Positions 45,088 to 54,363 of a stretch of 64,000 nt of DNA are shown here, one piece after another. The stretch's first letter is position 1, and every line of letters begins with the position of its first letter. Source of the DNA: Natroniella sulfidigena (GTDB lineage: Bacteria > Bacillota > Halanaerobiia > Halobacteroidales > Halobacteroidaceae). A model generated the notes under the pieces. It saw nothing but the letters and a program-made list of their open reading frames with translations. It had not been told where the DNA came from and ran no database searches. The translations under genes were made by a program, and so were the position numbers. The stretch lies in the NCBI RefSeq assembly GCF_023223645.1, contig NZ_JALKBY010000003.1:1-64000 (forward strand), read 5' to 3'.

Positions 45088-45269
45088 ACATGAGGGGTGT
45101 TTCGCAGTGACATTTAGATTTTTTCGTCTAGCTTCTTGATGAGTCGAGAAATGAATAAGAGTATGAATTAGCTAATTTCCCCATTTTAAATTAGCTTGCT
45201 CTTATTTATTCGCAGACGAATCTTAGAAGCTTAGAAAAAATCTTTCCAAACAAGAAATACCCCTCATGT
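45088..45269. repeat. 182-bp long imperfect hairpin
   Basis: The outer arms ACATGAGGGGTGTTTC and GAAATACCCCTCATGT match in 15 of 16 bases. Inside, AGATTTTTTC pairs with GAAAAAATCT, then GTCTAGCTTCT with AGAAGCTTAGA, then GAATAAGAG with CTCTTATTTATTC and AATTAGCTAATTT with AAATTAGCTT. No protein-coding frame fits. It could be a MITE or a structured RNA. Confidence 0.75.
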
Positions 45270-45324
45270 TTCACATCATAACTGACACAATATTGTAATT
45301 AAGCTATAATTTATAACCACAAAC

Positions 45325-45360
45325 AAAAAACACCCCTCTATCTTGCGATAGAAGGATGTC
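45325..45360 (-). terminator. Terminator of the OmpH-like gene
   Basis: On the minus strand CATCCTTCTATC, GCAA, GATAGAGGGGTG then T6. Confidence 0.85.
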
Positions 45361-45376
45361 TTCTAGGAGGTTGAGC

Positions 45377-45991
45377 TTAGTTTTGCAAATAATCTATGAT
45401 TTTTTCAGTAATATCCTGAGTTCCTGCAACGACCCCTTGATCAGTGATAATTATCTCTAATCCTAACTCTTCTCTAACTTCAGTTAAGATAGGGTCGATA
45501 ACTTCCTCTAATTGCTCTTCTTGCTCTTGTTGTAAAGCAAAAATTTCTTGTTGAACCTCTTGTTGTAACTGCTGTGCTTTTTCTTGCTCATCTTCACCTA
45601 ATTCTGATACCTGTTGATAAAATTCTTCTTCTAAGGCTTCTACTTCTGCTTGTAACTCCATCTCCATCTCTTCTACTTCTGGATGGGATTGATAAACTCT
45701 AGCCAAATCTACATAACCGATCATTCCCAATTCACCTGTTGGTTCAAAACTTGACTCATCATCATCTACTTTTTCCTCTTGCTCTATCACTTCAATCTCT
45801 TCCTCAAAATCCTCATCTTCAAAATCTTCATCTTCGAAATTTTCTTCTTCAATTACTTCCTCTTCTACAACTTCATTTTGCAAGTCTTCTTCACTCAAAT
45901 CAACATCTTCGCCATCTTTACAACCTACTACAACCAATCCAACGACAATAACTAGTACGACTAGAAGAGTCTTCTTGTTAAATTTGATCAT
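45377..45991 (-). CDS. OmpH/Skp-like lipoprotein
   Basis: A 204-residue envelope protein. The lipobox VVVGC places the lipid Cys at residue 24. A very acidic low-complexity linker follows (30-80, repeats of EDEDFE). The OmpH-like domain covers about 88-200: GMIGYVDLARVYQSHPEV, a long coiled coil rich in Gln and Glu, and the closing ELGLEIIITDQGVVAGTQDIT. Skp/OmpH proteins are periplasmic chaperones for outer-membrane proteins. The lipid anchor and acidic linker are additions. Its presence again supports a diderm envelope. GAGGGGAATT precedes the ATG. Confidence 0.88.
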   Translation of the reverse strand: MIKFNKKTLLVVLVIVVGLVVVGCKDGEDVDLSEEDLQNEVVEEEVIEEENFEDEDFEDEDFEEEIEVIEQEEKVDDDESSFEPTGELGMIGYVDLARVYQSHPEVEEMEMELQAEVEALEEEFYQQVSELGEDEQEKAQQLQQEVQQEIFALQQEQEEQLEEVIDPILTEVREELGLEIIITDQGVVAGTQDITEKIIDYLQN

Positions 45992-46194
45992 TAATTAATT
46001 CCCCTCTCAGTTAGATTCAATCCTACTTATTTCAATTCACAATTCAAAAAATCAAAACTGGCTGTGAATTGCTTTCAGCTCTTGATTTGTCAACTATTCA
46101 TTATTCACTATTAACTATTCACTGTCTTTTCTAACTCTTCTTTGATAATAGTTTAAATTACAATTATGATGATTTTGTGAGAAGGGATTGATAT

Positions 46195-46318
46195 TAAGTT
46201 TAAGGTTAACTTCAATTGATAATTGATAGTTTAAAATTGATAGTTTAAACCTTTTAATTCTCTTGATTTTAAGGACTTGATCTTTAATTGTCAATTATCA
46301 ATTATCAACTATCAACTG
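46195..46318. repeat. Heptamer element whose arm encodes a protein C-terminus
   Basis: The left arm is ATTGATA, ATTGATA, GTTTAAA, ATTGATA, GTTTAAA. The core ends GACTTGATCTTTAATTG. The right arm is TCAATTA, TCAATTA, TCAACTA, TCAACTG. On the minus strand the right arm is read as the last codons SVDS and the stop of the PHP gene. A further arm of TATTCAC/TATTAAC units lies at 46085-46126. Confidence 0.8.
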
Positions 46319-47138
46319 ATTTAATTGCTCGCTGTAAGGAAGCCAATAGCTCAGTCGATATATCCAAAGTTCCTAATAATAACTTGTCATTCTCGTTTGA
46401 CCCGTGACAGTCAGAACCACCGGTAATGATTAACTCCTCCTTACTGGCTAAGCGAAGATAATAACTGAGTTGTTCTGGACTATGCTGAGGATAATAAGCT
46501 TCTATCCCTGCTAAATCTGGCAGTTGCACTAGCTCTTCTACAATCTCGACCTCAGAAATGATCCCTGGATGGGCCAACACCGCCACCCCACCTGCTGTAG
46601 TAATCAGCTCAATTGCCTCCTTTGGTAGAAGTTGATACTTATCTACATAAGCTGGCCCGCCATCTGCTAAGTATTTATCAAAAGCTTCTTGTTTGCTAGC
46701 TACATGACCTTCATCAGCTAGTAGTTGGGCCAAATGTGGACGACCGACCCCTTCTTCCCCAGCTAACTGTTGAAGTTGCTCGTAATCAACTTCAATTCCT
46801 AGATTAGCAAGCTTGTTGATCATCTCTTTGGCCCGTCCTTTACGGGCTGTCTGTAACTTCTCTAAGATCTCTAATAATGCTTCATCCTCCCAGTCAATAT
46901 AATAGCCTAGGATATCGACCCGCTCACCTTTGTAATAGGTTGTCAACTCTATCCCTGGGACTACCTCTACTCCTAGCTTCTCCCCTTCCTCTAAAGCCTC
47001 AGTTATTCCACTGATGCTATCATGATCAGTGATCGCAATTGCTGCTAGATTCCTTTCTTTAGCTGCTGCAACCAACTCTTTCGGAGTTAAGTTTCCATCT
47101 GATGATGTCGTATGTAGGTGTAAATCTATTTTTTTCAT
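46305..47138 (-). CDS. PHP-domain phosphoesterase
   Basis: A 277-residue metal-dependent phosphoesterase of the PHP family, close to RNase AM / 3',5'-nucleoside bisphosphate phosphatase (TrpH type). Metal ligands appear in DLHLHTTSSDGNLTPKEL at the N-terminus, AITDHDSISGI near 36, GIELTTYYKGERVDILGY near 63, GVAVLAHPG near 188 and GGSDCHGSN near 238. The last four residues and stop are made from heptamer repeats, so the natural C-terminus has been replaced or trimmed by the element. GAGGGGAGT precedes the ATG. Monocistronic. Confidence 0.9.
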   Translation of the reverse strand: MKKIDLHLHTTSSDGNLTPKELVAAAKERNLAAIAITDHDSISGITEALEEGEKLGVEVVPGIELTTYYKGERVDILGYYIDWEDEALLEILEKLQTARKGRAKEMINKLANLGIEVDYEQLQQLAGEEGVGRPHLAQLLADEGHVASKQEAFDKYLADGGPAYVDKYQLLPKEAIELITTAGGVAVLAHPGIISEVEIVEELVQLPDLAGIEAYYPQHSPEQLSYYLRLASKEELIITGGSDCHGSNENDKLLLGTLDISTELLASLQRAIKSVDS

Positions 47139-47236
47139 TTTTTTACTCCCCTCGTGAAAACATTTAAATTTAATAATTAATATAAATTTTCACTTTCAAA
47201 ATTAAGATCTTAAACCAATAAACTTCAAAATCAGTT

Positions 47237-47267
47237 TCGAGAGGGCTAAAAACCAGCCCTTCCTCGA
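47237..47267. repeat. TCGAG/CTCGA hairpin repeat, copy 1
   Basis: TCGAGAGGGC, about ten bases, then GCCCTTCCTCGA, followed by T7. Two near-identical copies at 51754-51784 and 58493-58523 belong to the duplicated AAA modules. The rest of the 47139-47569 gap is AT-rich without a gene; one heptamer arm lies at 47535-47566. Confidence 0.8.
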
Positions 47268-47569
47268 CTAAATTTTTTTACTGCAAAAAAATTCAGAAAA
47301 AAAACTCAAAACCAGAGGAAAATTAAACTCGCTACCCAAGCTAACTCTTTACTTAAAATTAATTCTATTACCTAATATTTAAAAATTTAATTGCTGTTCA
47401 GTAAATTAAGTGCAGAATCTATGCTTAGCTCAAACAGAAATTTTCCTAAAACCTAATTAGTACCCTAAATTTAAAATAAACCTATAAATATAATGCTTTT
47501 AAGAAATCTTAAGCTTTTTAGGTTTTGATCTTTAACTATCCACTATCAATTATCAACTATAAACTGAAC

Positions 47570-48295
47570 TTATCCAGCGTTAAAAATAAATTTAATCAGA
47601 TCACGAAATAACCTTTCCATGATAACTATTCGATTGGTAACTAACAAAAGCCCAACAATTAATAAAACTCCCCCAAAGATGACTTGAAAGAATCTAGTAT
47701 ATCTTTTAGCTCCTGCCATTAATCCTACTGCTTTCTCAAAAGAGATCGCCATTAAAAAATAAGGAATCGCCAAACCAATAGAAAAGAAGAACATAATCAA
47801 TAGATTATTCACTTCTGTAGTTCCTGTAATTACAAAGATCGAAGATAAGGTTGGGCCAACAAGATGAGATGCTATCAGTGCAAAGAAAATACCAGTGATG
47901 AAGACAGTTAGATACTCATATCTTTTCGAGACACTGACAATACTAACTCTACTGCTGAGATTATGTAGCTTAGAACTTGGTAGAACTCCTAAGAGTTTGG
48001 CCCCTATGAAGATGATAAAAATTCCAGCTACTAAATTAAATAACCTCATCTGATCCATCAATAGATGCCCTAAGCTATCGATTAAGCCTCCGATCGAGAC
48101 AAAGACCAAGGTAAATGCTAGTACAAAGATAGAAGTATTGACTAGTAGCTCTCTTCTTTCAAAACTAGCTGCTTCCATATTCTCGACAGAAAAGCCTGAG
48201 ATCATACTGAAATAAGCTGTCATCATCGGGATGATACAGGGTGCTAAAAACGAAAGAAAGCCGATCATAAGTGCTATTAAGTAAATACCTTCCAA
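47570..48295 (-). CDS. ccdA: CcdA/DsbD-like thiol-disulfide membrane transporter
   Basis: A 241-residue protein with six transmembrane segments that carries reducing power across the membrane, for cytochrome c maturation or other extracytoplasmic thiol proteins. The first helix ends in FLAPCIIPMMTAYFS with one redox Cys. The usual second Cys-containing segment appears as FFALIASHLVGPTLSS, where the expected Cys is replaced, so electron transfer may be altered. The start is a TTG at 48295 with AAGGAGGG seven bases ahead. No cytochrome or thioredoxin gene is adjacent. Confidence 0.8.
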   Translation of the reverse strand: MEGIYLIALMIGFLSFLAPCIIPMMTAYFSMISGFSVENMEAASFERRELLVNTSIFVLAFTLVFVSIGGLIDSLGHLLMDQMRLFNLVAGIFIIFIGAKLLGVLPSSKLHNLSSRVSIVSVSKRYEYLTVFITGIFFALIASHLVGPTLSSIFVITGTTEVNNLLIMFFFSIGLAIPYFLMAISFEKAVGLMAGAKRYTRFFQVIFGGVLLIVGLLLVTNRIVIMERLFRDLIKFIFNAG

Positions 48296-48369
48296 TAATC
48301 TCCCTCCTTTTGATACCCTCTAGAGGTATGTTATTGTAAGGTATATTACTTTTTAAGCTAAATTATGAT

Positions 48370-48456
48370 TTAAAATTGAGGCTAAGTTTAAGTCAAGTAA
48401 AATCTAAGCCCTTATGCTTTTAACAATTGACTTAGCCTTAAACTCAAACTTGAAGT
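48370..48456. repeat. Hexamer-armed hairpin element
   Basis: The left arm has GAGGCTAAGTTTAAGTCAAG. The core is TCTAAGCCCTTATGCTTTTA. The right arm has GACTTAGCCTTAAACTCAAA then CTTGAAGTTAATT. It abuts the stop of the helicase gene. Confidence 0.75.
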
Positions 48457-51400
48457 TAATTATACTCCAATAAATCTTGAATATCCTCCCAACTAATACT
48501 CTGAATTGGACTACTATTCTTCTCGATTATACTCTCAAAGATATCCTGCTTTCTTTGTTGTAACTTCAACATCTTCTCTTCGACCGTTCCAGTTGTGATC
48601 AATTTATAGACAGTTACCTGCTTAGTTTGACCAATCCTGTGGGTTCGATCGGTAGCCTGTCGTTCGACCATCGGATTCCACCAGGGATCAACATGAATTA
48701 CGATATTAGCAGAGGTTAAATTCAAACCGGTTCCTCCTGCCTTTAAGCTGATTAAAAAGACCTTTAACTGATCATCTGCATTAAACTTCTCAACCCGTTC
48801 CATTCTATTTCTAGTACTACCATCCAAATAGGTGAAAGGTATTTCTTGCTTCTCAAATCCCTGCCTGATTATCTTAAGCATCTTCACAAACTGACTAAAG
48901 ACAACTATCTTATGCCCTCCAGCAATAGCAGCTTGGACTATTTCTAATAAGGCGTCTAACTTAGCAGAACTTAATTGCTGCTCACTCTCTTCTAAAATCA
49001 AGCTAGGATGATTACAGATCTGGCGTAACTTGGTCAAAGCAGCTAAAATATTAATCCGTGACCGATTAAATCCCCGCTCTTCAATCTGGGCTGTTAAATC
49101 AGTCTTGACCTGCTCTAAGATCATCCGATAGCTATCCTCTTGCACCTTAGTCATCTCGACTGGATGGATATTGATCAACTTATCTGGCAGATCAGCTAAG
49201 ACCTCTTCTTTTCTTCGTCTTAAGATAAAAGGAGCAATCCTCTTCTTCAATTCTACAAGCTTTGTCTCATCTTGATCCTTAGTAATTGGATTTAAATACT
49301 TCTTTCTAAATTGACTATAACTATTTAAATAGCCTGGCATGATAAAATCAAAGATAGACCATAGCTCTTCTAAGGAATTTTCTAAAGGAGTTCCTGTCAG
49401 AGCCAACCTATACTCTGCTGTAATCTCTTTGACACCTTTGGCCCGCTTGGTAGTTCTATTTTTGATATAGTGTGCCTCATCTAAGATAACATGAGAAAAT
49501 TTAAAATCCCCTAACTCTAAATAATCACGACTGATGATCGAATAAGAGGTAATTATTAACTGATACTTACTAAAATCTTGTCGCATCTCTGCCCGCTCTT
49601 GCGGAGTACCATAATAGACTAAGTAATCAAAATCTGAAAAGAACTTATCAACCTCAACTCCCCAATTATAGATCAAGGTTCGCGGACAGATAATTAAAGC
49701 AGGTTGGTTATGCCCCATACTCTTAAGCAAGGTCAGAGTCTGTAAGGTCTTACCTAAGCCCATATCATCTGCTAAAATCCCACCGAAATGATATTTAGCT
49801 AAGAATTTCAACCAATAATAGCCTTGCTTTTGATAATCTCTTAAGATATCTTCAACCTCCGTAGGAAGTTCTACCTCCTGGACTAAATTATCCTGGGTAA
49901 TATCCCGATCCAACTGATCATAGACCTGATTACCTGTAAAACTAATCCCTGCTTCTTGAACTAGATTACGATAATATAAGAGTTGATAATAACTACTCCG
50001 ATAGCTACCATCTTCTTGCTTGTCGGCTTGAGCAATCATCTGCTCGACCTGTTGTTGGTTATCTTCTTCGATCAGATAATACTTATTATCAAGCTGTAGA
50101 TAACCCTCACCTTGTTGATTATACTTCAATAATTCTTCTAACTCTGCTTTAGTATAGCTTTCTGCCCCGATATTATATGTAATCTTAAACTCAAACCAAT
50201 TAATATTATCATCATCTTCAACAAATTCAATTACTGGTTCGAGCTGACAAGGGACTACCTCTAACTCTTCAAAGTCAGGAGTAGTCTCTACCTCCCATTC
50301 TGCTGATAAGTCAGCTAAATCCTCAGTAATAAACCTTTGCTGATCAGTCTCATCCTTAATACTGAAACAATCAGGCTGGAGATGAAACTCATAATCCTCT
50401 AGAAAGTTCAAAAACTGCTTAACCTTTGCTGTATTCCACGCCGACCATACTTTAGGGTCTTGTTCATCTTGTTGATAATGCTTCGCATCATAATCAAACC
50501 CTACAATCTCAGTATTGTGATAAATTTGCTGGTCAATCTTGACCTCTGATTGGCAGATGATAGTCTGTTCTTGATAATCAAACTTCAATCTTATCTGTGG
50601 CTCTTTTTCAATCAATTGATAACCCTCTAAGTTTTGAGCAACTTCTAAATTTAAATTCTGCTGCAATGAAGGCAAGACCTCAAAGATAAACTCCCCTTGC
50701 TTCTTTTCAGGGATCGGTATCTGCGTAGGTGCATTCCTAATAGTTTCCATCTCCACAGGATGTACCTTAGCCTCTTGAACCGTCCAAGTAATTCCATTAC
50801 CTTGATAAGTTTGATAATTACTATCTTTAATCTTGATTTTGACTTTGCTTAGATCACCAGTCATGATTAACTTAGGATATAGTAATTGCCCTACCTCAGC
50901 TAGTTGATCACTTTCTGCTAAATAGACTTGACTATCTTCTATCAAGCCTAATAAGAAATTGAAGTTAGCCTCATCTTTAGAAAAAAGAAGTGCTCCCTCA
51001 GTCTGACTACCTTTTGTTTCAACTTGAGCTAGATAATTAATCTGAGCTAAATCTTTGCTTGTTAATCTATCTTTAAAAGAGTCTAAGCCTGAATAATAAG
51101 AATCTTGAATATAAGCGATAATCCTTTCTAGTTCATCTACTTCTAATTCTTCAGACTGTAAAACCAGCTTGAAATTAACCATTGAACTGGTCATTAAGCC
51201 TTTGATTACAAATTGCAAAGACGCTGTCTCTTTAGTTCTGACCTGCTGACTCAACCCTACTAATTTATTATAATTAACCTCTGTTAAGCGATTAAAATTG
51301 AGTGTAGGATAATCCTCTTCTAAAAATTTATACAAGACTGCTATTTCGTGCTTACAGATTGGCCCCCAATCATAGGGACAATTACATTGGCCCTCCGGAT

Positions 51401-51599
51401 AAACCTTCTTATTTTTCAAGTTAATCTCTATTTTGACCTGATAGAGTTTAGTACCTGATACTTCTGCTTTGATTTCTAATTGCTGATCATTTATAATTTG
51501 ATAATCATAATCGACAACCCTACCGGTTTGATAATAGTTTCTTCCTCTGTTATAGATTTTAGTTGAAACATTTCTTCTAAGCTGCTTCAGTACTGACAT
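48456..51599 (-). CDS. SWIM zinc-finger SNF2-family helicase
   Basis: A 1,047-residue DNA-dependent ATPase. The N-terminal SWIM finger is CNCPYDWGPICKHEIAVLYKF near residues 78-98. A long middle region of unknown fold follows. The SNF2 motor has DDMGLGKTLQTLTLL near 608 (Walker A), DEAHYIKN near 705 (DEAH), LTGTPLEN, SLKAGGTGLNLT near 955 and QATDRTHRIGQ near 985. Bacterial SWIM-SNF2 proteins are presumed to remodel or remove proteins on DNA, but their substrates are unknown. ATG at 51599 with AAAGGGTG upstream. Monocistronic; the gene ends at a hexamer element. Confidence 0.93.
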   Translation of the reverse strand: MSVLKQLRRNVSTKIYNRGRNYYQTGRVVDYDYQIINDQQLEIKAEVSGTKLYQVKIEINLKNKKVYPEGQCNCPYDWGPICKHEIAVLYKFLEEDYPTLNFNRLTEVNYNKLVGLSQQVRTKETASLQFVIKGLMTSSMVNFKLVLQSEELEVDELERIIAYIQDSYYSGLDSFKDRLTSKDLAQINYLAQVETKGSQTEGALLFSKDEANFNFLLGLIEDSQVYLAESDQLAEVGQLLYPKLIMTGDLSKVKIKIKDSNYQTYQGNGITWTVQEAKVHPVEMETIRNAPTQIPIPEKKQGEFIFEVLPSLQQNLNLEVAQNLEGYQLIEKEPQIRLKFDYQEQTIICQSEVKIDQQIYHNTEIVGFDYDAKHYQQDEQDPKVWSAWNTAKVKQFLNFLEDYEFHLQPDCFSIKDETDQQRFITEDLADLSAEWEVETTPDFEELEVVPCQLEPVIEFVEDDDNINWFEFKITYNIGAESYTKAELEELLKYNQQGEGYLQLDNKYYLIEEDNQQQVEQMIAQADKQEDGSYRSSYYQLLYYRNLVQEAGISFTGNQVYDQLDRDITQDNLVQEVELPTEVEDILRDYQKQGYYWLKFLAKYHFGGILADDMGLGKTLQTLTLLKSMGHNQPALIICPRTLIYNWGVEVDKFFSDFDYLVYYGTPQERAEMRQDFSKYQLIITSYSIISRDYLELGDFKFSHVILDEAHYIKNRTTKRAKGVKEITAEYRLALTGTPLENSLEELWSIFDFIMPGYLNSYSQFRKKYLNPITKDQDETKLVELKKRIAPFILRRRKEEVLADLPDKLINIHPVEMTKVQEDSYRMILEQVKTDLTAQIEERGFNRSRINILAALTKLRQICNHPSLILEESEQQLSSAKLDALLEIVQAAIAGGHKIVVFSQFVKMLKIIRQGFEKQEIPFTYLDGSTRNRMERVEKFNADDQLKVFLISLKAGGTGLNLTSANIVIHVDPWWNPMVERQATDRTHRIGQTKQVTVYKLITTGTVEEKMLKLQQRKQDIFESIIEKNSSPIQSISWEDIQDLLEYN

Positions 51600-51679
51600 C
51601 CATTACACCCTTTCTTTTAAAGCTCATTAAGATCATTATATCTTATTTCAGGGTTTCTTAAAAGAAAAATTAGATACAA

Positions 51680-51701
51680 AAAGTTGCCGTTAGGCAACTT
51701 T
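51680..51701 (-). terminator. Hairpin downstream of AAA module 1
   Basis: AAAGTTGCC, GTTA, GGCAACTTT with TTGTATC following on the minus strand. It matches the hairpin family at 42612 and 39203. Hexamer units (TTTAGGTTGAATTTAAG) follow on the plus side. Confidence 0.65.
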
Positions 51702-51827
51702 AGGTTTAGGTTGAATTTAAGTGAAATTTAAAGATCAAACTTCAAAAGCAATTTCGAGCGGGCCAAAGACCAGCCCTTTCTCGACTAACCTTTTTTTAAT
51801 TGTAAATTGTACATTGTCAATTGTTAA

Positions 51828-51898
51828 TTATCTTAATTTCTCCCACCACTCTCTATGCTCTAAATACCAACCTATCATCTATATAGCTAATCAACTTT
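51828..51898 (-). pseudogene. rfbB-like 3' fragment, copy 1
   Basis: One minus-strand frame gives WYLEHREWWEKLR and a stop, the typical end of dTDP-glucose 4,6-dehydratase. Seven bases are missing relative to the better copy at 58569, which puts the first part (LISYID) in another frame. It lies directly after the AAA gene stop. Confidence 0.5.
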
Positions 51899-53462
51899 AA
51901 ACCCAAACTGCAAATATATCTTTATCATTCTTTGTTACCTCTTCTTCTTTATATTCCTTATTCTGGTTAAAATTAAAGCTGACTAGATAACCTTGCTCTA
52001 GATTCTGCTGATCAAGATAATCTGCTAATTGTTCCAAACCCTCCTGATGATACTTCTCTCCTCGCCAAATCTTTAGTTCTACAATATATTTCTTATCTAA
52101 ATAAGTAACCACTACATCCAGCCGCTTCTCCTGAGAGATTTGAACTTCTTTAAAGTCAAAGCCTTGTCCGTTAATGATCGGTTTGATAAAAGCCAAAAAG
52201 ATAAGTCTCCCATTTCTTTCTAGAAATTCTTGATCTTTATCACTATACTGCTCTTTAATGAACAACTGGAACTTCCTTAATATCTTCCTAAAGTCTAAAT
52301 AGCCATCTGCTTTAATAAAGTTCTCTCTAAAATTATAGACTGTCATATCTAAATCTGTCTCAATCTTTGAGCTTAGATAATTATAAATAGCCTGCTCATA
52401 GATTCTATTATGAACCTTTACTCTCCCGTTATCATTCTTTAAAATTCCATATAATTCTCCCAACTCTATAAGTGGATTATGCCGATTATAACTTAGCTTC
52501 TTACCTTCCATTATTAGTTCATAGACAAGTTGATATAAGTCTTGATTATTTTCTAAATTCTTGATCAAACTTTCAAAATTAACACTCTTATCCTCTAATA
52601 TCAGCTTCACTGCTGCTTCTAAATCTTTTAAGTCCCAGCTTTTATTCTCTTTTTGAGGTAGTATCTTTTCATCTATTATCTTAGCTATTTTACTAACTAA
52701 ATAAGGATGGCCTGAAGTATAATAATGAATCTTTTTAGCTATTTTCTCTACATTTAATTTAATATTTTTATCTTTTCTATAATCCTTAAGCATTGTAGCT
52801 ATTTCTTTTGGATTAAAACTTAAATCTATATCAAAATCTACTGCTATATTCCAAGGACTATTATACTTTTTCTCATCATCTGCTCTTAACTTTACCTTAA
52901 GGTTCTTAACATCATGGACTCCTGCTAAGATTACACTATGGAAAGTATAATCTTCTCCTTCAATACTAGCAAGATATTTACTTCTTAACATTCCTAGAAA
53001 ATCCAAAAACAATTGATTATTGCTACTTTTATCTACTTCATCTATCATTAATACTATTCTTCTTTTCTCTTCTTTAGTTAATTCAGTTATTACTCTTGCT
53101 AATTTTCTCATATTTGTAGCTGTAGCTAAATTATTTTCTATAATATTAATTAGTTTTTCTTCATTTTTAAGCTCTAATTTATCTTTTAAGATTAATAAAA
53201 ATTCCTCTATAAATACCTTCTGTTCTTTATATATTTCCTTATCAAAACCTTCAAAACTAATCCTTAACACTAAATAATCTTCTTTGCTTAATTTATTAGA
53301 TAATAGATATAGTGCAGTTGTTTTTCCATATTGTCTTGGTTTATTAATAGTAAAGTAATTCCCTTTATCTACCAACTTCTTCATCTGATCTAATTTATTC
53401 TTTATATCAACCATATAATGTTTAGCTGGAATACAGGTTCCTGTTATATTAAATTCTTTCAT
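51897..53462 (-). CDS. AAA-ATPase / PD-(D/E)XK nuclease-like protein, copy 1
   Basis: A 521-residue protein of the AAA-ATPase-like (PF09820 type) plus PD-(D/E)XK (PF08011 type) family. The N-terminal ATPase has FTINKPRQYGKTTALYLL (Walker A-like, GKTT) near 33 and VLMIDEVDKSSN (Walker B) near 125. The C-terminal nuclease-like domain has RLDVVVTYLDKKYIVELKIW (D, then ExK) near 470 and LEQLADYLDQ. Members are found in many dispersed copies; their role is unknown. ATG 53462 has AAGGGGTG ahead and TATAATAAT further up. A longer reading to 53600 lacks a site. Confidence 0.85.
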   Translation of the reverse strand: MKEFNITGTCIPAKHYMVDIKNKLDQMKKLVDKGNYFTINKPRQYGKTTALYLLSNKLSKEDYLVLRISFEGFDKEIYKEQKVFIEEFLLILKDKLELKNEEKLINIIENNLATATNMRKLARVITELTKEEKRRIVLMIDEVDKSSNNQLFLDFLGMLRSKYLASIEGEDYTFHSVILAGVHDVKNLKVKLRADDEKKYNSPWNIAVDFDIDLSFNPKEIATMLKDYRKDKNIKLNVEKIAKKIHYYTSGHPYLVSKIAKIIDEKILPQKENKSWDLKDLEAAVKLILEDKSVNFESLIKNLENNQDLYQLVYELIMEGKKLSYNRHNPLIELGELYGILKNDNGRVKVHNRIYEQAIYNYLSSKIETDLDMTVYNFRENFIKADGYLDFRKILRKFQLFIKEQYSDKDQEFLERNGRLIFLAFIKPIINGQGFDFKEVQISQEKRLDVVVTYLDKKYIVELKIWRGEKYHQEGLEQLADYLDQQNLEQGYLVSFNFNQNKEYKEEEVTKNDKDIFAVWV

Positions 53463-53627
53463 TTTTTCACCCCTTTTATTATTATTATACCCTAATTTTA
53501 GGAAGGATAAAAGAGGGGAGTGGCTTTTACTCAGCCTCAACCTTAGACTTGGACTTAGTCCTTTTTTGCTTCCTTCAGACAAAATTTCTTCGAATACCAA
53601 ACCTTTAAATTCAGTAAGAACTTAAAA

Positions 53628-54362
53628 CTATTTTAAGATGAAATCTCCTGTTATAAGCCTTTTTAATCTACCAGCATACAACTTTTCTATTATAATGTTA
53701 TTCTCCAATTTAATCATATTTCTTTTCTGATCGTATACTTTAGTCTTTGTAAATGAAAATTTCTTAATATATTCCAATGCATTAACTTTAGCTAAACCAT
53801 TTTCCTTTAACAGATCAAAAGATCCTAAAACACTAAGTCCAGTAATCTTATCATCGTAAATTGTCTTTCCGAAAGTCAAGACTATAGCTCTTCGTGCTCT
53901 ACGATCATCAGATAAGAAATAATTAATCTGTTTATTTGCAATATCTCTTAACAGTATAATCATATGTAAAGTTTTAATTTCACCGATATCTTTTAGTTGA
54001 TTATCGATAATCTCTACAGCATTAAGAAGTTCTTCATTAGAATTTGAATCCCTAAGCTCATCATAATACTGCTCATAATAATCTACTCCAAAAACTTCAC
54101 AAACCTCTTCTAAAGTCGCAAGAAAATATTCTCTTATTTCTATTTTAGTTAATAACTCTTCATCATTTACTAAAATTATCTGTTGTTTTTCAATTAAATC
54201 ATTTAATCTAACCACTACTTCATCTGGCCACTTAACTTCTTGATAAACTCTACTATGGAGATAACATTTATCAAACAATGAGATTACTTCTTCTAATAAG
54301 TTGGAATTATTAAAACTCATCTTGATAATTGCATCAGTATCTAAACATAGTACTTTATTCTC
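53628..54362 (-). CDS. PIN-like protein whose start is cut off by a TnpB element
   Basis: Reading open from the element edge (54362): ENKVLCLDTDAIIKMSFNN, then about 230 residues to the stop at 53628. The N-terminal DTD, RVYQEVKWP (Glu), GEIKTLHMIILL and YFLSDDRRARRAI fit the acidic residues of a PIN ribonuclease fold. No start codon lies before the first Asp; ATG 54320 would remove it. Removing the element joins ATGGAAGTTAA (overlapping the ImmA stop) to GGAGAATAAAG and restores MEVKENKVLCLDTD in frame. So it is the third gene of an Xre-ImmA-PIN operon, now interrupted. Confidence 0.75.
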   Translation of the reverse strand, partial: ENKVLCLDTDAIIKMSFNNSNLLEEVISLFDKCYLHSRVYQEVKWPDEVVVRLNDLIEKQQIILVNDEELLTKIEIREYFLATLEEVCEVFGVDYYEQYYDELRDSNSNEELLNAVEIIDNQLKDIGEIKTLHMIILLRDIANKQINYFLSDDRRARRAIVLTFGKTIYDDKITGLSVLGSFDLLKENGLAKVNALEYIKKFSFTKTKVYDQKRNMIKLENNIIIEKLYAGRLKRLITGDFILK

Positions 54363-54363
54363 C

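Larger units (their letters stand above)
51736..53612. repeat. Duplicated AAA-nuclease module, copy 1
   Basis: The gene and both flanks are repeated at 58473-60350 in the same direction. Shared left flank: CTTCAAAAGCAATTTCGAGC with a TCGAG hairpin, a heptamer arm and an rfbB-like tail. Shared right flank: CTCAGCCTCAACCTTAGACT then CAGACAAAATTTCTTCGAAT and ACCTTTAAA. The module is about 1.88 kb. Confidence 0.8.
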
